Positions 32,071 to 40,917 of a stretch of DNA of 64,000 bases are shown here, in pieces. The stretch is from positions 124,001 to 188,000 of the forward strand of contig JBGUXP010000006.1 of NCBI GenBank assembly GCA_045222295.1, read 5' to 3'. The translations under genes and the position numbers were made by a program. Below the pieces are notes generated by a model, which made no database searches, was not told the DNA's origin, and worked only from the letters and a program-made list of their open reading frames with translations. The stretch comes from Colimorpha sp045222295 (GTDB lineage: Bacteria; Bacteroidota; Bacteroidia; Bacteroidales; P3). How positions within the stretch are numbered: position 1 is the stretch's first letter; the number at the start of each line of letters is the position of its first letter.

Positions 32071-33912
32071 TCAGAACTGGAAATATATGAACGGCTGCAG
32101 GTCGGCGGTGACGAACTGATAGAGCACTACGGCCATGATGATGCAGAAGACAGCCATAAGCCAAAGGGGCATGGTGGCGAACCATAGGCGATAACGGCGT
32201 TTGAGACGTGTTGGGAGCCAGTGGATAGCCATGCCGGCGGCGAAGAGGAGGAATACAGTGGAGTAGTTGGAGAGGATGTCGGGTATCTGAGAGAGATTCC
32301 AGTGGGAACCGATGCGGTCGACCATCTGTGAGGCGGTGCTCCAAGCCTGCTCATTGGCTTCAGCGGGGTCGAGGTTTGAACCCGAGCGGAAAAAGAGGCG
32401 GGTGAAAGAGATGAAGATGAAGGTGATGAGGACGGACCAGGCAGTGGAGAGCGGAGCGTGGAGGTCGGAGGGTTTCTTGCTGCGGGCGAGGAGATACATG
32501 ATGGTAAAGCCTACGAGGAGCACCTGGCAGCAGAAGGCCAGGAGGTTGAGCAAGGGACTCTCGAAGAGATAGGAAATGAGGGTGAGGAGGGCGGTGACGG
32601 TGAGGAGGGTCAGGAGGCGTGTACGCCAGGACCGGTCTCTCCACCATTTATGGACGAGGATTCCCAAGCCGTTGAGGCCTCCCCAGGTGATGAAGTTAAA
32701 CGACGACCCGTGCCAAAGGCCGCCAAGGAGCATGGTGTCCATGTTGTTGACATTGGTCCCCAGGGTGCGACGGTGCGACGGGCGGAAGGCCAGCAACAAC
32801 ATCACCGTGGCGATGATGGCGCAGACCACAAGCGTGAACCAGAGGTTCTGCAGGCGGAAAGCGGCGATGAGGAGGATGCCCACAAGGATGCAGTAGGAGG
32901 TGACTCCTGCGCTTCGGTTTCCGCCGAGGGGTATGTAGAGATAGTCGCGCAGCCAGCGGGAGAGCGACATGTGCCAACGGCGCCAGAAGTCGGTAGGGTT
33001 CTGCGCCTTATAGGGCGAGTTGAAGTTGACGGGTAGGTAGAATCCCATGAGCATGGCCACTCCAATGGCTATGTCGGTATACCCTGAGAAGTCAGCGTAG
33101 ACCTGCATGGAGTAGACCATCAGGGCTGAGAAATTCTCGAAGGGGGTGTAGAGTAGGGGATTGTCGAAGACACGGTCGGCGAAATTGACGGCTAGGTAGT
33201 CACTGAGGATGAGTTTCTTTATCAGTCCGTTGCATATCCAGAAGACGGCGATGCCGAACTGCCGGCGACCAAGGAAGAATGGTTTGTAGAGCTGCGGGAC
33301 GAACTGGTCGGCACGCAGGATGGGGCCTGCCACGAGTTGGGGAAAGAAGGCGGTGTAGAAGCCAAAGTCGAGGATGTTGGAGACATGGGGTATCTTGCGC
33401 TTGTAGACATCAATGATATAGCTGATATTTTGGAAGGTATAGAAAGAGATTCCGACAGGGAGAAATATCTTGATAGCGATGCTGTATTCGGTGTGGAAGG
33501 TGGCGTTGAAGATGTCGGTGAAGAAGTAGGCGTATTTGAAGAAACAGAGGACCCCCAGATTGATTACCACACCTGTGTTGCGGAGTAGCTTGCGCCGTCC
33601 GGCTCTGATTTCTCTGTCCATTCCGATGCCCAGCAGCCACCCAAGGAGGGTTGAGAAAATCAGCAGCAGCACGAAGAGCCCCGAAGTTTTATAGTAGAAG
33701 ATTAGGCTGAAAGCGAACAGGTATCCATTGCGCATAACGCGCCGCTGAGGGTCCATCCTCCCGTTACTCTGTTTACGTTGCTTGGCTACGATGAGTCCGA
33801 AGAAGAGGTAGATAATCAAGAATAGCACCCAGAAGTGTATCTGCGTGAACAGCAACGGGTGGTCGTTGTTGAAGGCGAAGAGAGAAACGAGGTATGTTAA
33901 ATAGTCAGACAT
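32071..33912 (-). CDS. MBOAT-family O-acyltransferase (AlgI/PatA-like)
   Basis: 613 residues with about 12 membrane helices. The membrane-bound O-acyltransferase core is clear: FFKYAYFF, PVGISFYTFQNISYIIDVY, the DFWRRWHMSLSRWLRDYLYI block and the catalytic His in LGGLWHGSSFNFITWGG. Such proteins pass an acetyl group through the membrane to a partner that acetylates a polysaccharide. The two SGNH proteins directly upstream are the expected partners, as in PatA/PatB or AlgI/AlgJ systems. The acceptor glycan is not known. Confidence 0.92.
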   Translation of the reverse strand: MSDYLTYLVSLFAFNNDHPLLFTQIHFWVLFLIIYLFFGLIVAKQRKQSNGRMDPQRRVMRNGYLFAFSLIFYYKTSGLFVLLLIFSTLLGWLLGIGMDREIRAGRRKLLRNTGVVINLGVLCFFKYAYFFTDIFNATFHTEYSIAIKIFLPVGISFYTFQNISYIIDVYKRKIPHVSNILDFGFYTAFFPQLVAGPILRADQFVPQLYKPFFLGRRQFGIAVFWICNGLIKKLILSDYLAVNFADRVFDNPLLYTPFENFSALMVYSMQVYADFSGYTDIAIGVAMLMGFYLPVNFNSPYKAQNPTDFWRRWHMSLSRWLRDYLYIPLGGNRSAGVTSYCILVGILLIAAFRLQNLWFTLVVCAIIATVMLLLAFRPSHRRTLGTNVNNMDTMLLGGLWHGSSFNFITWGGLNGLGILVHKWWRDRSWRTRLLTLLTVTALLTLISYLFESPLLNLLAFCCQVLLVGFTIMYLLARSKKPSDLHAPLSTAWSVLITFIFISFTRLFFRSGSNLDPAEANEQAWSTASQMVDRIGSHWNLSQIPDILSNYSTVFLLFAAGMAIHWLPTRLKRRYRLWFATMPLWLMAVFCIIMAVVLYQFVTADLQPFIYFQF

Positions 33913-33930
33913 CGTAGCGGAGTAATCAGA

Positions 33931-35160
33931 TTATTCAGAGTATTCGGAATAAGCTTTGAAGAGGGCATTGGTAAACAGGTCCCCGACAAGCTCGTAGCCC
34001 GCGGTCGTGAAGTGAACCCGGTCCTTCTGTGCCAGCTTGCTCTTGTACCATTTCTCCATCGATTTTAATCCTCCCATCACTTCAAATTGGTCCCAGATGG
34101 CTCCGTCGGTGTCGTCGGCCAGACGGTAGAATACTTCGCGGGCGAGAAGTCCGTTGCGGTTCACCTCGTAGCGGTTCCGCCGTTTCCGTCGGTAGCTGTC
34201 GTTGTTGGTGATGAATACGAAGGCGCAGTCGGGATTGATGGTGCGGATGGAGTCGACGAGGGCAAGGTAGTTGGAGCGGAAGGCGACGGTGTCGAAGTCG
34301 GCGCCTGAGGCATCGTTGATGCCGATGCCGAAGACCACCATGTCGGGGCGCAGCATGCGGAGGTCGCGGACAAAATTTTTGCAGCGCAAGTAGTCGGGCA
34401 CGGCGGCACCGTTGACACCGATGGAGTGGAAGGAGAACCCGGGATGGCGGTTGGAGAGGTGGATGCCGGTGAGAGTGAACTGTTCCCCGGGGCCGCAAGG
34501 AAGCAGGATGGCGAATGAGTCGACGGTAGTGCCAAGGTTGAAGACGTAGCGGTCGGTGTTGCGATCCTCATAGGAGGGGTAGACCTTGCGTCCGCCAAAG
34601 GAGAGGAGTGGCACTACCTGCGCATCGGAATGACCGATGATGACCACGCGGTTAGTGGCATAGTCGATGGAGGGCTCGTTGAGGACTATCTGTACCTCGG
34701 TGAGCGAGTCGGAGGCAGTGATGGCAATGCCGCAGAGCCCCAATGGGTAGGTGTGTTCTTTATAAATGTTACGCGTGAGCGTGACCTTCTGTGGACAGTG
34801 TACGCGGTAGTCGCGGGGGTTGTTGCAGCGGGCAGCGGCCGAGTAAGGGAATATCATACCGCGTCCGGCGACGAAAGAGGGGTAGGCATGTAGCAGGTTG
34901 GTACGTATGGTGTTGCTCAACGTTCCCGCCTGAACATGCGAACCGCCGATATGGACGATGTTTATGTTGCCTTGTTGTGTGGCGATTATTCGCTTCCACT
35001 TCTGGAAAAAGGTCTTCATTGGCACCGACCCGGCATGGTAGCGCAACAGGTTGTCTTGGTAGCGGATAAACGGGTATTGTGGCAACTCGACAGGTTCCGG
35101 CTGCGCGGTGGAGCAAAGGGATGCCAATAGAAGCAGGGTAAGTATAGAGAGACGTTTCAT
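33931..35160 (-). CDS. SGNH-fold exported acyl transferase/esterase (first)
   Basis: 409 residues with signal peptide 1-19 (ends STA, then Gln20). SGNH blocks: Ser74 in VHIGGSHVQAG, Gly in block II, Asn in VFGIGINDA, and the Asp/His pair in DRVHFTTAGYE. The fold works either as an esterase or as a transferase. Position next to the MBOAT gene suggests periplasmic O-acetyl transfer onto a glycan, as for PatB. Confidence 0.8.
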   Translation of the reverse strand: MKRLSILTLLLLASLCSTAQPEPVELPQYPFIRYQDNLLRYHAGSVPMKTFFQKWKRIIATQQGNINIVHIGGSHVQAGTLSNTIRTNLLHAYPSFVAGRGMIFPYSAAARCNNPRDYRVHCPQKVTLTRNIYKEHTYPLGLCGIAITASDSLTEVQIVLNEPSIDYATNRVVIIGHSDAQVVPLLSFGGRKVYPSYEDRNTDRYVFNLGTTVDSFAILLPCGPGEQFTLTGIHLSNRHPGFSFHSIGVNGAAVPDYLRCKNFVRDLRMLRPDMVVFGIGINDASGADFDTVAFRSNYLALVDSIRTINPDCAFVFITNNDSYRRKRRNRYEVNRNGLLAREVFYRLADDTDGAIWDQFEVMGGLKSMEKWYKSKLAQKDRVHFTTAGYELVGDLFTNALFKAYSEYSE

Positions 35161-35164
35161 TGGG

Positions 35165-36568
35165 TTATTCTTTGTTATGTTGGTTTAGACGGCGACGCAT
35201 GCAAAAGAGACGGTAGTTGTCGGCAAAGGCCTGCGCCAGCTTGTTGCCCATCTTGTCGGCACCGTGCTGGGAGAAGTGGATATAGTCGCTTCCGGCCAGC
35301 CCCTTCTTATTCCATTGCACCATGGAATTCCATCCACCCATGGCGTGGTAGATGCTCCAGTAGGCGGCACCATGGCTGTTGACGGTGGCGATAAGACTGT
35401 CGATGAGGACGGGCAGCATGGAGTAGGTTTGTAGGACGCCTTTGTGACGGGTGCTCATGTCGGAAGGTCCGACAAATAGTATTTTGGCTCCGGGACAGCA
35501 GCGATGGAGATAGTCAATCTGTTTGCCCATGGATTGGCAGTAGGTGGAGATGGCCTTCCCATTGTTTAGGTAGGGCACAGAATTGCCACCAAACTGCAGG
35601 ATAATGAGGCCTACGTCGAGTTGGGCATAGGCTTGGGTAAGGAACTCTTCTTTGACGAAGGTGAACTGTTGCCCTGAGCAACCACGCATGGGTATGTTGT
35701 CGACAGCCACGCCAGGACCATTGTCGACGGTGACACAGTAAAGGTCGGCATTGCCGTGGGTGGAGAGGGAGACCGCCGTGGTAGCCGAGTCAAGGGTCCA
35801 AGCCATGCTTCCCACCCCTTCACCAGTAGCTTCGTGAGAAATGGGGGTTTTACTTTGACTGTTGGTGAGGGTGCTCTTTAGAGTGCCTGACCTGTTGTTG
35901 TACACTAGGCGGATGTTGGAGAATGCTTTGACATGTTTGTCAACAGAAGCATGCGAAGCGGCCCTGATGCGTAATGAGGCTTCGCCGCTCATGCGGAAGC
36001 TTTGCATCATTGGGCCATAGTTGCCGCGCGAGCGGGTAACAGTGCTGTCGCCGAAGGAGGAGAGGTGGGTAAGCTCCCCACTCGTGCTCTCGCTCACAGC
36101 GAGAGTGGGGATGATGGTGCGATAGGGAATCATTCCTGGCCCGCCGCCACCAAAGGTCTCTTGCATGTATATACGGAGTTGAGATGTCATACGGTCCATC
36201 TCTATCTGTGAGTCGCCATAGTGTAGTATGCGGACAATACGGCCTTGGCTTGCAGCACTTTCGACAGCTTCCCAGAAAGAGGCGAAATAGAGGCTGTCAG
36301 GTAGCCAGAAACGGATGTCGCTACTATCGGAGAAAGTTTGCAGGCAGACGATGGAGTCACTGAGTTGCGCCATCTCCGGAGGGAGGGGTTGGGAAGAACC
36401 GTCAGGGTCGTCGGATGACGAGCGATTGGCTTCTGCCAGATCGTGGATGGTAGGTAGGTAAAAAGAATGCCTTCCAACGGTGATGCCGTCGGAAGGGAAG
36501 ATGGCGCAGATAAAGGCCAACGCGACGATGACGCACGCAAAGAAGAGCGTTATCTTGCCAGGCTTCAT
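35165..36568 (-). CDS. SGNH-fold membrane-anchored acyl transferase/esterase (second)
   Basis: 467 residues with one N-terminal membrane helix (about 8-24). SGNH blocks: Ser in ILHYGDSQIEMDRM, Gly/Asn in QFGGNSV, and Asp/His in SDYIHFSQHG. It lies 4 nt upstream of the other SGNH gene and its 5' end overlaps the lpxD stop by 4 nt. Two SGNH partners for one MBOAT suggest two acetylation sites or a transferase/esterase pair; which is which cannot be told. Confidence 0.8.
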   Translation of the reverse strand: MKPGKITLFFACVIVALAFICAIFPSDGITVGRHSFYLPTIHDLAEANRSSSDDPDGSSQPLPPEMAQLSDSIVCLQTFSDSSDIRFWLPDSLYFASFWEAVESAASQGRIVRILHYGDSQIEMDRMTSQLRIYMQETFGGGGPGMIPYRTIIPTLAVSESTSGELTHLSSFGDSTVTRSRGNYGPMMQSFRMSGEASLRIRAASHASVDKHVKAFSNIRLVYNNRSGTLKSTLTNSQSKTPISHEATGEGVGSMAWTLDSATTAVSLSTHGNADLYCVTVDNGPGVAVDNIPMRGCSGQQFTFVKEEFLTQAYAQLDVGLIILQFGGNSVPYLNNGKAISTYCQSMGKQIDYLHRCCPGAKILFVGPSDMSTRHKGVLQTYSMLPVLIDSLIATVNSHGAAYWSIYHAMGGWNSMVQWNKKGLAGSDYIHFSQHGADKMGNKLAQAFADNYRLFCMRRRLNQHNKE

Positions 36569-37578
36569 TTCTGCTCTAATGCGGCTATTCTGTCTGCCAA
36601 TTTCTCAATGTTGCGCACCAATACCTCTACTTTGCGGCGCTTGGAGGCTTCCATGGCGGGGCTGCCGAAGATGGTCTGATCGCTGGGGACGTTGTGGGTG
36701 ACGCCGCTCTGGGCGCCAATGGTTACATGGTTACCCACGGTGATATGACCTACCAAGCCTGCTTGTCCGGCGATAATACAGTCGGATCCTACCTTGCAGC
36801 TCCCCGCGATACCTACCTGTGAGGCCATGGCGGTATGACGGCCGATGACCACATTGTGGGCCACCTGGCAGAGGTTGTCGACTTTCACCCCTTCGTGGAG
36901 GATGGTGGAGCCCATGGTAGCGCGGTCGACGCATGTGTTCGCACCTACCTCGACGTTGTCCTCAAGGATGACATTGCCTATCTGGTCTATCTTGTCCCAG
37001 CCGCCGTCACCTGTGGGTGCGAATCCGAAACCATCGGCACCGATGACACAGCCGGCATGTAGGATGCAGTTGCGTCCAATCTCGACACCCTCGTAAATCT
37101 TCACTCCGGCATAGATGATGGTGTTGTCTCCAATCTTCACATTGTCTCCAATGCAAGCGTTGGGGTATATCTTCACATTGTCGCCAATGGTGCAATGACG
37201 TCCTACCACAGAATACTCGCCCATATAGAACTTCTTGCCGAGTTTTGATCCATGACCCACATGACTTCTCCATGAGCGCCCTTTCGGGGGTTTGCTGCGT
37301 TGGTTGAAAGCGTGGAGCAACTTGGCTACCGCCATGTAGGGGTTGTCGACGCGAATGAGTGTGGAGTTTACGGGATGCTCGGGCCGGAAGTCTTTTTTTA
37401 CGATGACAATCGATGCCTCTTTCTCATATATCCAGTGGGTGTACTTGGGATTGCCCAAGAAGGTGATGCCCCCGGCTTCTCCTTCTTCAATCTTGCAGGG
37501 TTTCCATACGCGGGTGTTCTCGTCGCCTTCAATGGTACCCTTGACGATACGGGCTAATTCTTTTGCTGTGTATTGCAT
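36565..37578 (-). CDS. lpxD: UDP-3-O-acylglucosamine N-acyltransferase
   Basis: 337 residues: an N-terminal uridine-binding domain and a left-handed beta-helix of hexapeptide repeats (about 100-300), ending in a helix. It adds the second hydroxyacyl chain in lipid A synthesis. The catalytic His lies in DNLCQVAHNVVIG. It is translationally coupled to the second SGNH gene (4-nt overlap), placing lipid A synthesis and glycan acylation in one unit. lpxA, lpxB and lpxC are not in the window. Confidence 0.96.
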   Translation of the reverse strand: MQYTAKELARIVKGTIEGDENTRVWKPCKIEEGEAGGITFLGNPKYTHWIYEKEASIVIVKKDFRPEHPVNSTLIRVDNPYMAVAKLLHAFNQRSKPPKGRSWRSHVGHGSKLGKKFYMGEYSVVGRHCTIGDNVKIYPNACIGDNVKIGDNTIIYAGVKIYEGVEIGRNCILHAGCVIGADGFGFAPTGDGGWDKIDQIGNVILEDNVEVGANTCVDRATMGSTILHEGVKVDNLCQVAHNVVIGRHTAMASQVGIAGSCKVGSDCIIAGQAGLVGHITVGNHVTIGAQSGVTHNVPSDQTIFGSPAMEASKRRKVEVLVRNIEKLADRIAALEQK

Positions 37579-37581
37579 GCT

Positions 37582-38160
37582 TTATTCTTCAAATTCAATG
37601 ATTCCTCGTTGGCGGGTGATGCGCAGATTGGTCATGTTGGCATCGCTCACAAATCCGTCGCCATAGGTGACGCGGTTGCCGTTGACGGCACGGACGGGGT
37701 GGTTTGAGTATATGATGTCTTCGTCCGATTTCCAGACGATGTCCTCCAAATAAATGGTGTCGCCATTGGTGTAGTCGATGACCATGACACTATCTTTGGC
37801 GGTGATGATGTTCTTGTCGTCGTACGACGTGGCTTTGTTGGCACAGATAAAGGTCTGCAGATGCCGTTGCCCGTCATAAAAACGTAATTCTACCCCTTTA
37901 GGGTAGAGGGTTCGGGTATCGGGTTTGCGGTATTGCACGATACGAGGAGCGTCCAGTTCCAGTTGTAGCTTGCCTTCGTCGCTGCGCCAGATGTGCGCAT
38001 CGACAATCTCTTGGTCGGGAGGGGCTTGCCGCTGGAACTGTTGGATGTCCTTCATGTCGTTGCTGCAGGAAATGGAGATAAGTGAAACGAAAAATGGAAA
38101 GAGGAGCTTCCACAATTGGACAGTTCCTCGCTCTTTCCATTTTCCACTTCCCACTTTCAT
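37582..38160 (-). CDS. lptC: LPS transport periplasmic protein LptC
   Basis: 192 residues with a lipoprotein-like signal (SLISISC, Cys32) and one OstA-like beta-jellyroll (WRSDEGKLQLELDAPRIVQY to YTNGDTIYLEDIVW and VTYGDGFVSD). LptC takes LPS from the LptBFG complex and passes it to LptA. The lipid anchor replaces the membrane helix of the E. coli protein, as usual in Bacteroidota. The start codon and first nine residues (KVGSGKWKE) lie in a 7-bp tandem repeat. It is 3 nt upstream of lpxD and 4 nt after the TPR gene. Confidence 0.88.
   Translation of the reverse strand: MKVGSGKWKERGTVQLWKLLFPFFVSLISISCSNDMKDIQQFQRQAPPDQEIVDAHIWRSDEGKLQLELDAPRIVQYRKPDTRTLYPKGVELRFYDGQRHLQTFICANKATSYDDKNIITAKDSVMVIDYTNGDTIYLEDIVWKSDEDIIYSNHPVRAVNGNRVTYGDGFVSDANMTNLRITRQRGIIEFEE
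38133..38160 (-). repeat. 7-bp tandem repeat (4 units) containing the lptC start codon
   Basis: CTTTCCA, TTTTCCA, CTTCCCA, CTTTCAT (plus strand). The final CAT is the start codon read on the minus strand. Same unit family as in dapB. Confidence 0.85.
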
Positions 38161-38164
38161 CTCT

Positions 38165-39511
38165 TTATCTTGTTCTGACAATGGTCGATTCGCCAATCCA
38201 GCCGGGTACCGTGAAGCGGTTGCCGTTTTCAAGGCCAGCCATGAAGGCATCGGTCTGCTTGGGGAAGCGGGCACTATAGGTGCTAATCATTCGGTTGCAA
38301 GCTTCCACATTTTCCTCGGAGGGATCGACGCTTTTCGATTTGTTCAGCTTGTCGACAGCGGCCCAGTAGGCACTATGACCATTGACGTTGTCTTCCGAAG
38401 CACTCGAGGCACTTGAGGCGTAAAGAGAGGCAATCATGCGGTAAGGTTCTCCCTTGGTGCGGTCGGCTTCGGCGGCGCTGTTGTAGGCATTTCGGGCAGC
38501 ACTATAACTCTTGGCTCCACTGTAGGCGTGGCCAAGGTAGAGATAGGCCATATATTTGTCTTTTCCAGAGACTCCTTTGGCGGCGTCAGTCAGATATTTG
38601 ATAGCTTCAGCATAGTCTTTCTTCTGAAGGCACATGGCACCCATCTTCATGGCGGTGGAGGGAGTGGGCTCCAGACGGTAAAGGTTTTCGGTGGCCGAGA
38701 AAAAGAGCTGTTGGCCAGTGCAGCCTTTCTTTGACATGATGTTGGTGATTTTTTTCAGCAGGTCAACATTCTCGGGGTCGGCTTCGAACTTCTTGCTGTA
38801 GATTTCCACCAGTTGGTCGCAAGTGGCGTAGGGGGAGAAGGCGGCCTCGACACCTGCGATGTAACCGCGGATGGTGGCGGCCTTCACGCTGTCGTCGGCA
38901 TTCTTCTGCAACTCGTCATCGAGTTTTTCACTGGCGATGTCGTAGTTGTCGACCACTAGGGTGGGCTCGGCCTTGCCAGCGCGCACATAGTTGATAGTAG
39001 CTTCCATGTATTTTACCAGGTAGGCGGCTTCGAGCTCACCTTCCATTCTCACAGCCTGATCATAGAGGGTGTAGTAGCGTTCCAAACCCTCTTCTTTCAG
39101 GATTTCCTCTAGGTCGAGGGCTTTCTTGGCAGTGTATTTGGGACCTTCGCCATAGTTGGCGATGCGGATGTCGTACATATTCATCAGTTCCTCAATCAGG
39201 GCATCACGCTCGGCGGCGTCTTTGGCCTTGGCAATCTTCACCTTCATGATGTTGGTGCCGTTGTTGTAGAGGTTTTTGCTCTGCTTGGGGCATTTGGCCA
39301 CGATTTCGTGCCAGTAGGGGTAGGCTTCCTCTAGCCAGCGTGAGTCTTTGGTGGCTTTGTACTGTTTCACGGCATCCTGGTAGAGCGACACAGGAGCCAT
39401 CATTTCTTGCTGTACCTCGTCGGAGCAGCCCCAGTTAGGTTGCTGCGCCATGGCGGGTGCTCCCATGGCAGCTAGGAAGAGTCCAATCGTCAATGTTTTA
39501 ATCGTTTTCAT
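38165..39511 (-). CDS. Exported TPR-repeat protein
   Basis: 448 residues with signal peptide 1-22 (ends AMA, then Gln-Gln). The rest is helical, with TPR-like pairs most clear at about 275-380 (PSTAMKMGAMCLQKKDYAEA, YMAYLYLGHAYSGAKSYSAA). TPR arrays hold protein partners. In this phylum a similar gene often lies between an outer-membrane protein gene and lptC, so a periplasmic scaffold for envelope assembly is inferred. Confidence 0.75.
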   Translation of the reverse strand: MKTIKTLTIGLFLAAMGAPAMAQQPNWGCSDEVQQEMMAPVSLYQDAVKQYKATKDSRWLEEAYPYWHEIVAKCPKQSKNLYNNGTNIMKVKIAKAKDAAERDALIEELMNMYDIRIANYGEGPKYTAKKALDLEEILKEEGLERYYTLYDQAVRMEGELEAAYLVKYMEATINYVRAGKAEPTLVVDNYDIASEKLDDELQKNADDSVKAATIRGYIAGVEAAFSPYATCDQLVEIYSKKFEADPENVDLLKKITNIMSKKGCTGQQLFFSATENLYRLEPTPSTAMKMGAMCLQKKDYAEAIKYLTDAAKGVSGKDKYMAYLYLGHAYSGAKSYSAARNAYNSAAEADRTKGEPYRMIASLYASSASSASEDNVNGHSAYWAAVDKLNKSKSVDPSEENVEACNRMISTYSARFPKQTDAFMAGLENGNRFTVPGWIGESTIVRTR

Positions 39512-39582
39512 CTCTATTTCTTTTTTATTGTTTGTTTTCTGTTTTCCTTTTAGTCTGTTTTTGTGGGCAATTATTGCACCTC

Positions 39583-40917
39583 TTAGTTATATTTGCGTTT
39601 GACGAACCAGCGTTCGCAGCTGCTCACTGAGATGCCGAAGGTGAGGCTCTCGCGCTGTAGGAGGTCTTTATTGCCGAAGCTGCGGTAGCCTACGCTGAGC
39701 GTCAGCAGCGAGCGTCCTTTGCGCATAGGGAGGGTGGCTCCCAAACCGCAGCCCCAGGTGTCGATTACCTCGTTGCGTCCGTTGATGGACAGGCGCATGG
39801 CCCCCCTCTCCATATTCACACCGGCGCTCCAACTGATGCGACCCCAATAGGAGGATGCATCCATGTTGCCGGTCTTCTCGAAGGCCAGGGCGTAGCGGCT
39901 GTAGGGACCATAGTCGAGGGAACTCTCGCCAAATACAGGCGGGGTTAGCCCTTCGGTATATTTCATTCCCGACCATCCCGAAAAGGTTACGTCGGCTGCC
40001 ACCATCCAGCTGCTGTTGCGGGCAAAGCTCAGGCCTAGGCCAATAGTATGGTCGCGCTCAAGGGTGCTTGTGACAGTCGACGACTGTCCAGCAAGAGGAA
40101 AGATGGTGTCGGCAAGGGTCTGGTCGCTGGCATGGTAGGTGTAGATGAGCACTTTGTCGTCGATGTTCATCTTGCGGTAAGGCTTGTAGGTGAGGGCTAC
40201 GCCGAGGGTGTATTTCTCGTTCAATGGCTCCCAATATTGCACGCCGAAGTCGAACAGCAGGTTGGCCAGCTTGGTCTCCTTAAAGCGACGTTTATTCATG
40301 TAGTGGGTCGAGTCGATACCTTGGAATGAGTAGGAGAGGGCGCGCTGGATGCGGCCGAGAAGCATGTCGACGTTGAATCCTACTTGCAGACGGCGGCCTT
40401 TGTCATTGTCCATGATGTTGAAGGCGTTGCCGAGGAACACTAGGCTGGTGCCACCGGTGCCGTCGTAGATGTTCTTCACCACACTGTTGCCGGCATAGGT
40501 GCCTTGTGCCACCGATTCATAGTCTACCGAGCTGTAGGGCAGCAGTCCGCCCGCCAGTTTCCACCATTTGGTCACAGGCAGGCCGAACATCAAGTGGCTG
40601 ATGTTGCCGTCGGCGTCGTTGGCATGGTTGGTGTTGTTCTGCAGGCGGGTGAGCTGGATGTCGGCACCCATGTCAAACACGAAACTCTCCATGCCGATGC
40701 TGCCATAGGATGCGGGGTTGAAGGGGTTGATGTAGTTGCTTCCCGAGAGGGTGTAGGCTACGCCGCCCATGCGATTCGCGACAGGCACAGTGTAGGGCAG
40801 GTCGCCCAATCCGATGCCGAATTGTGAGTAGGGCATATTGAAGCCGTTCTGGGCATTCAAACTGCCCATTAAACCTATTAAACCCATTAAACCTACTAAA
40901 AATCTCTTAGTTCTCAT
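39583..40917 (-). CDS. Outer-membrane beta-barrel protein, FadL/OmpP1-like
   Basis: 444 residues with signal peptide 1-22 (ends LNA, then Gln23). The start of the mature part (NMPYSQFGIGLGDLPYTVPVA) and strands up to the end resemble the OmpP1/FadL long-chain hydrophobic transporter family as found in Bacteroidota; PorV-like relatives also exist. Substrate unknown. The core of the signal peptide is encoded by four 9-bp repeats. It overlaps the end of coaX by 11 nt. Confidence 0.65.
   Translation of the reverse strand: MRTKRFLVGLMGLIGLMGSLNAQNGFNMPYSQFGIGLGDLPYTVPVANRMGGVAYTLSGSNYINPFNPASYGSIGMESFVFDMGADIQLTRLQNNTNHANDADGNISHLMFGLPVTKWWKLAGGLLPYSSVDYESVAQGTYAGNSVVKNIYDGTGGTSLVFLGNAFNIMDNDKGRRLQVGFNVDMLLGRIQRALSYSFQGIDSTHYMNKRRFKETKLANLLFDFGVQYWEPLNEKYTLGVALTYKPYRKMNIDDKVLIYTYHASDQTLADTIFPLAGQSSTVTSTLERDHTIGLGLSFARNSSWMVAADVTFSGWSGMKYTEGLTPPVFGESSLDYGPYSRYALAFEKTGNMDASSYWGRISWSAGVNMERGAMRLSINGRNEVIDTWGCGLGATLPMRKGRSLLTLSVGYRSFGNKDLLQRESLTFGISVSSCERWFVKRKYN
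40865..40900 (-). repeat. 9-bp tandem repeat (4 units) in a signal peptide
   Basis: CCCATTAAA, CCTATTAAA, CCCATTAAA, CCTACTAAA encode the GLMGLIGLMG hydrophobic core. Confidence 0.9.

Noticed and set aside
36085..36120. Hairpin-like sequence in the second SGNH gene (CTCTCGCT/AGCGAGAG)
   Set aside because: The encoded segment aligns with normal SGNH-protein sequence and lacks the layout of the GC-rich element, so it is likely chance.
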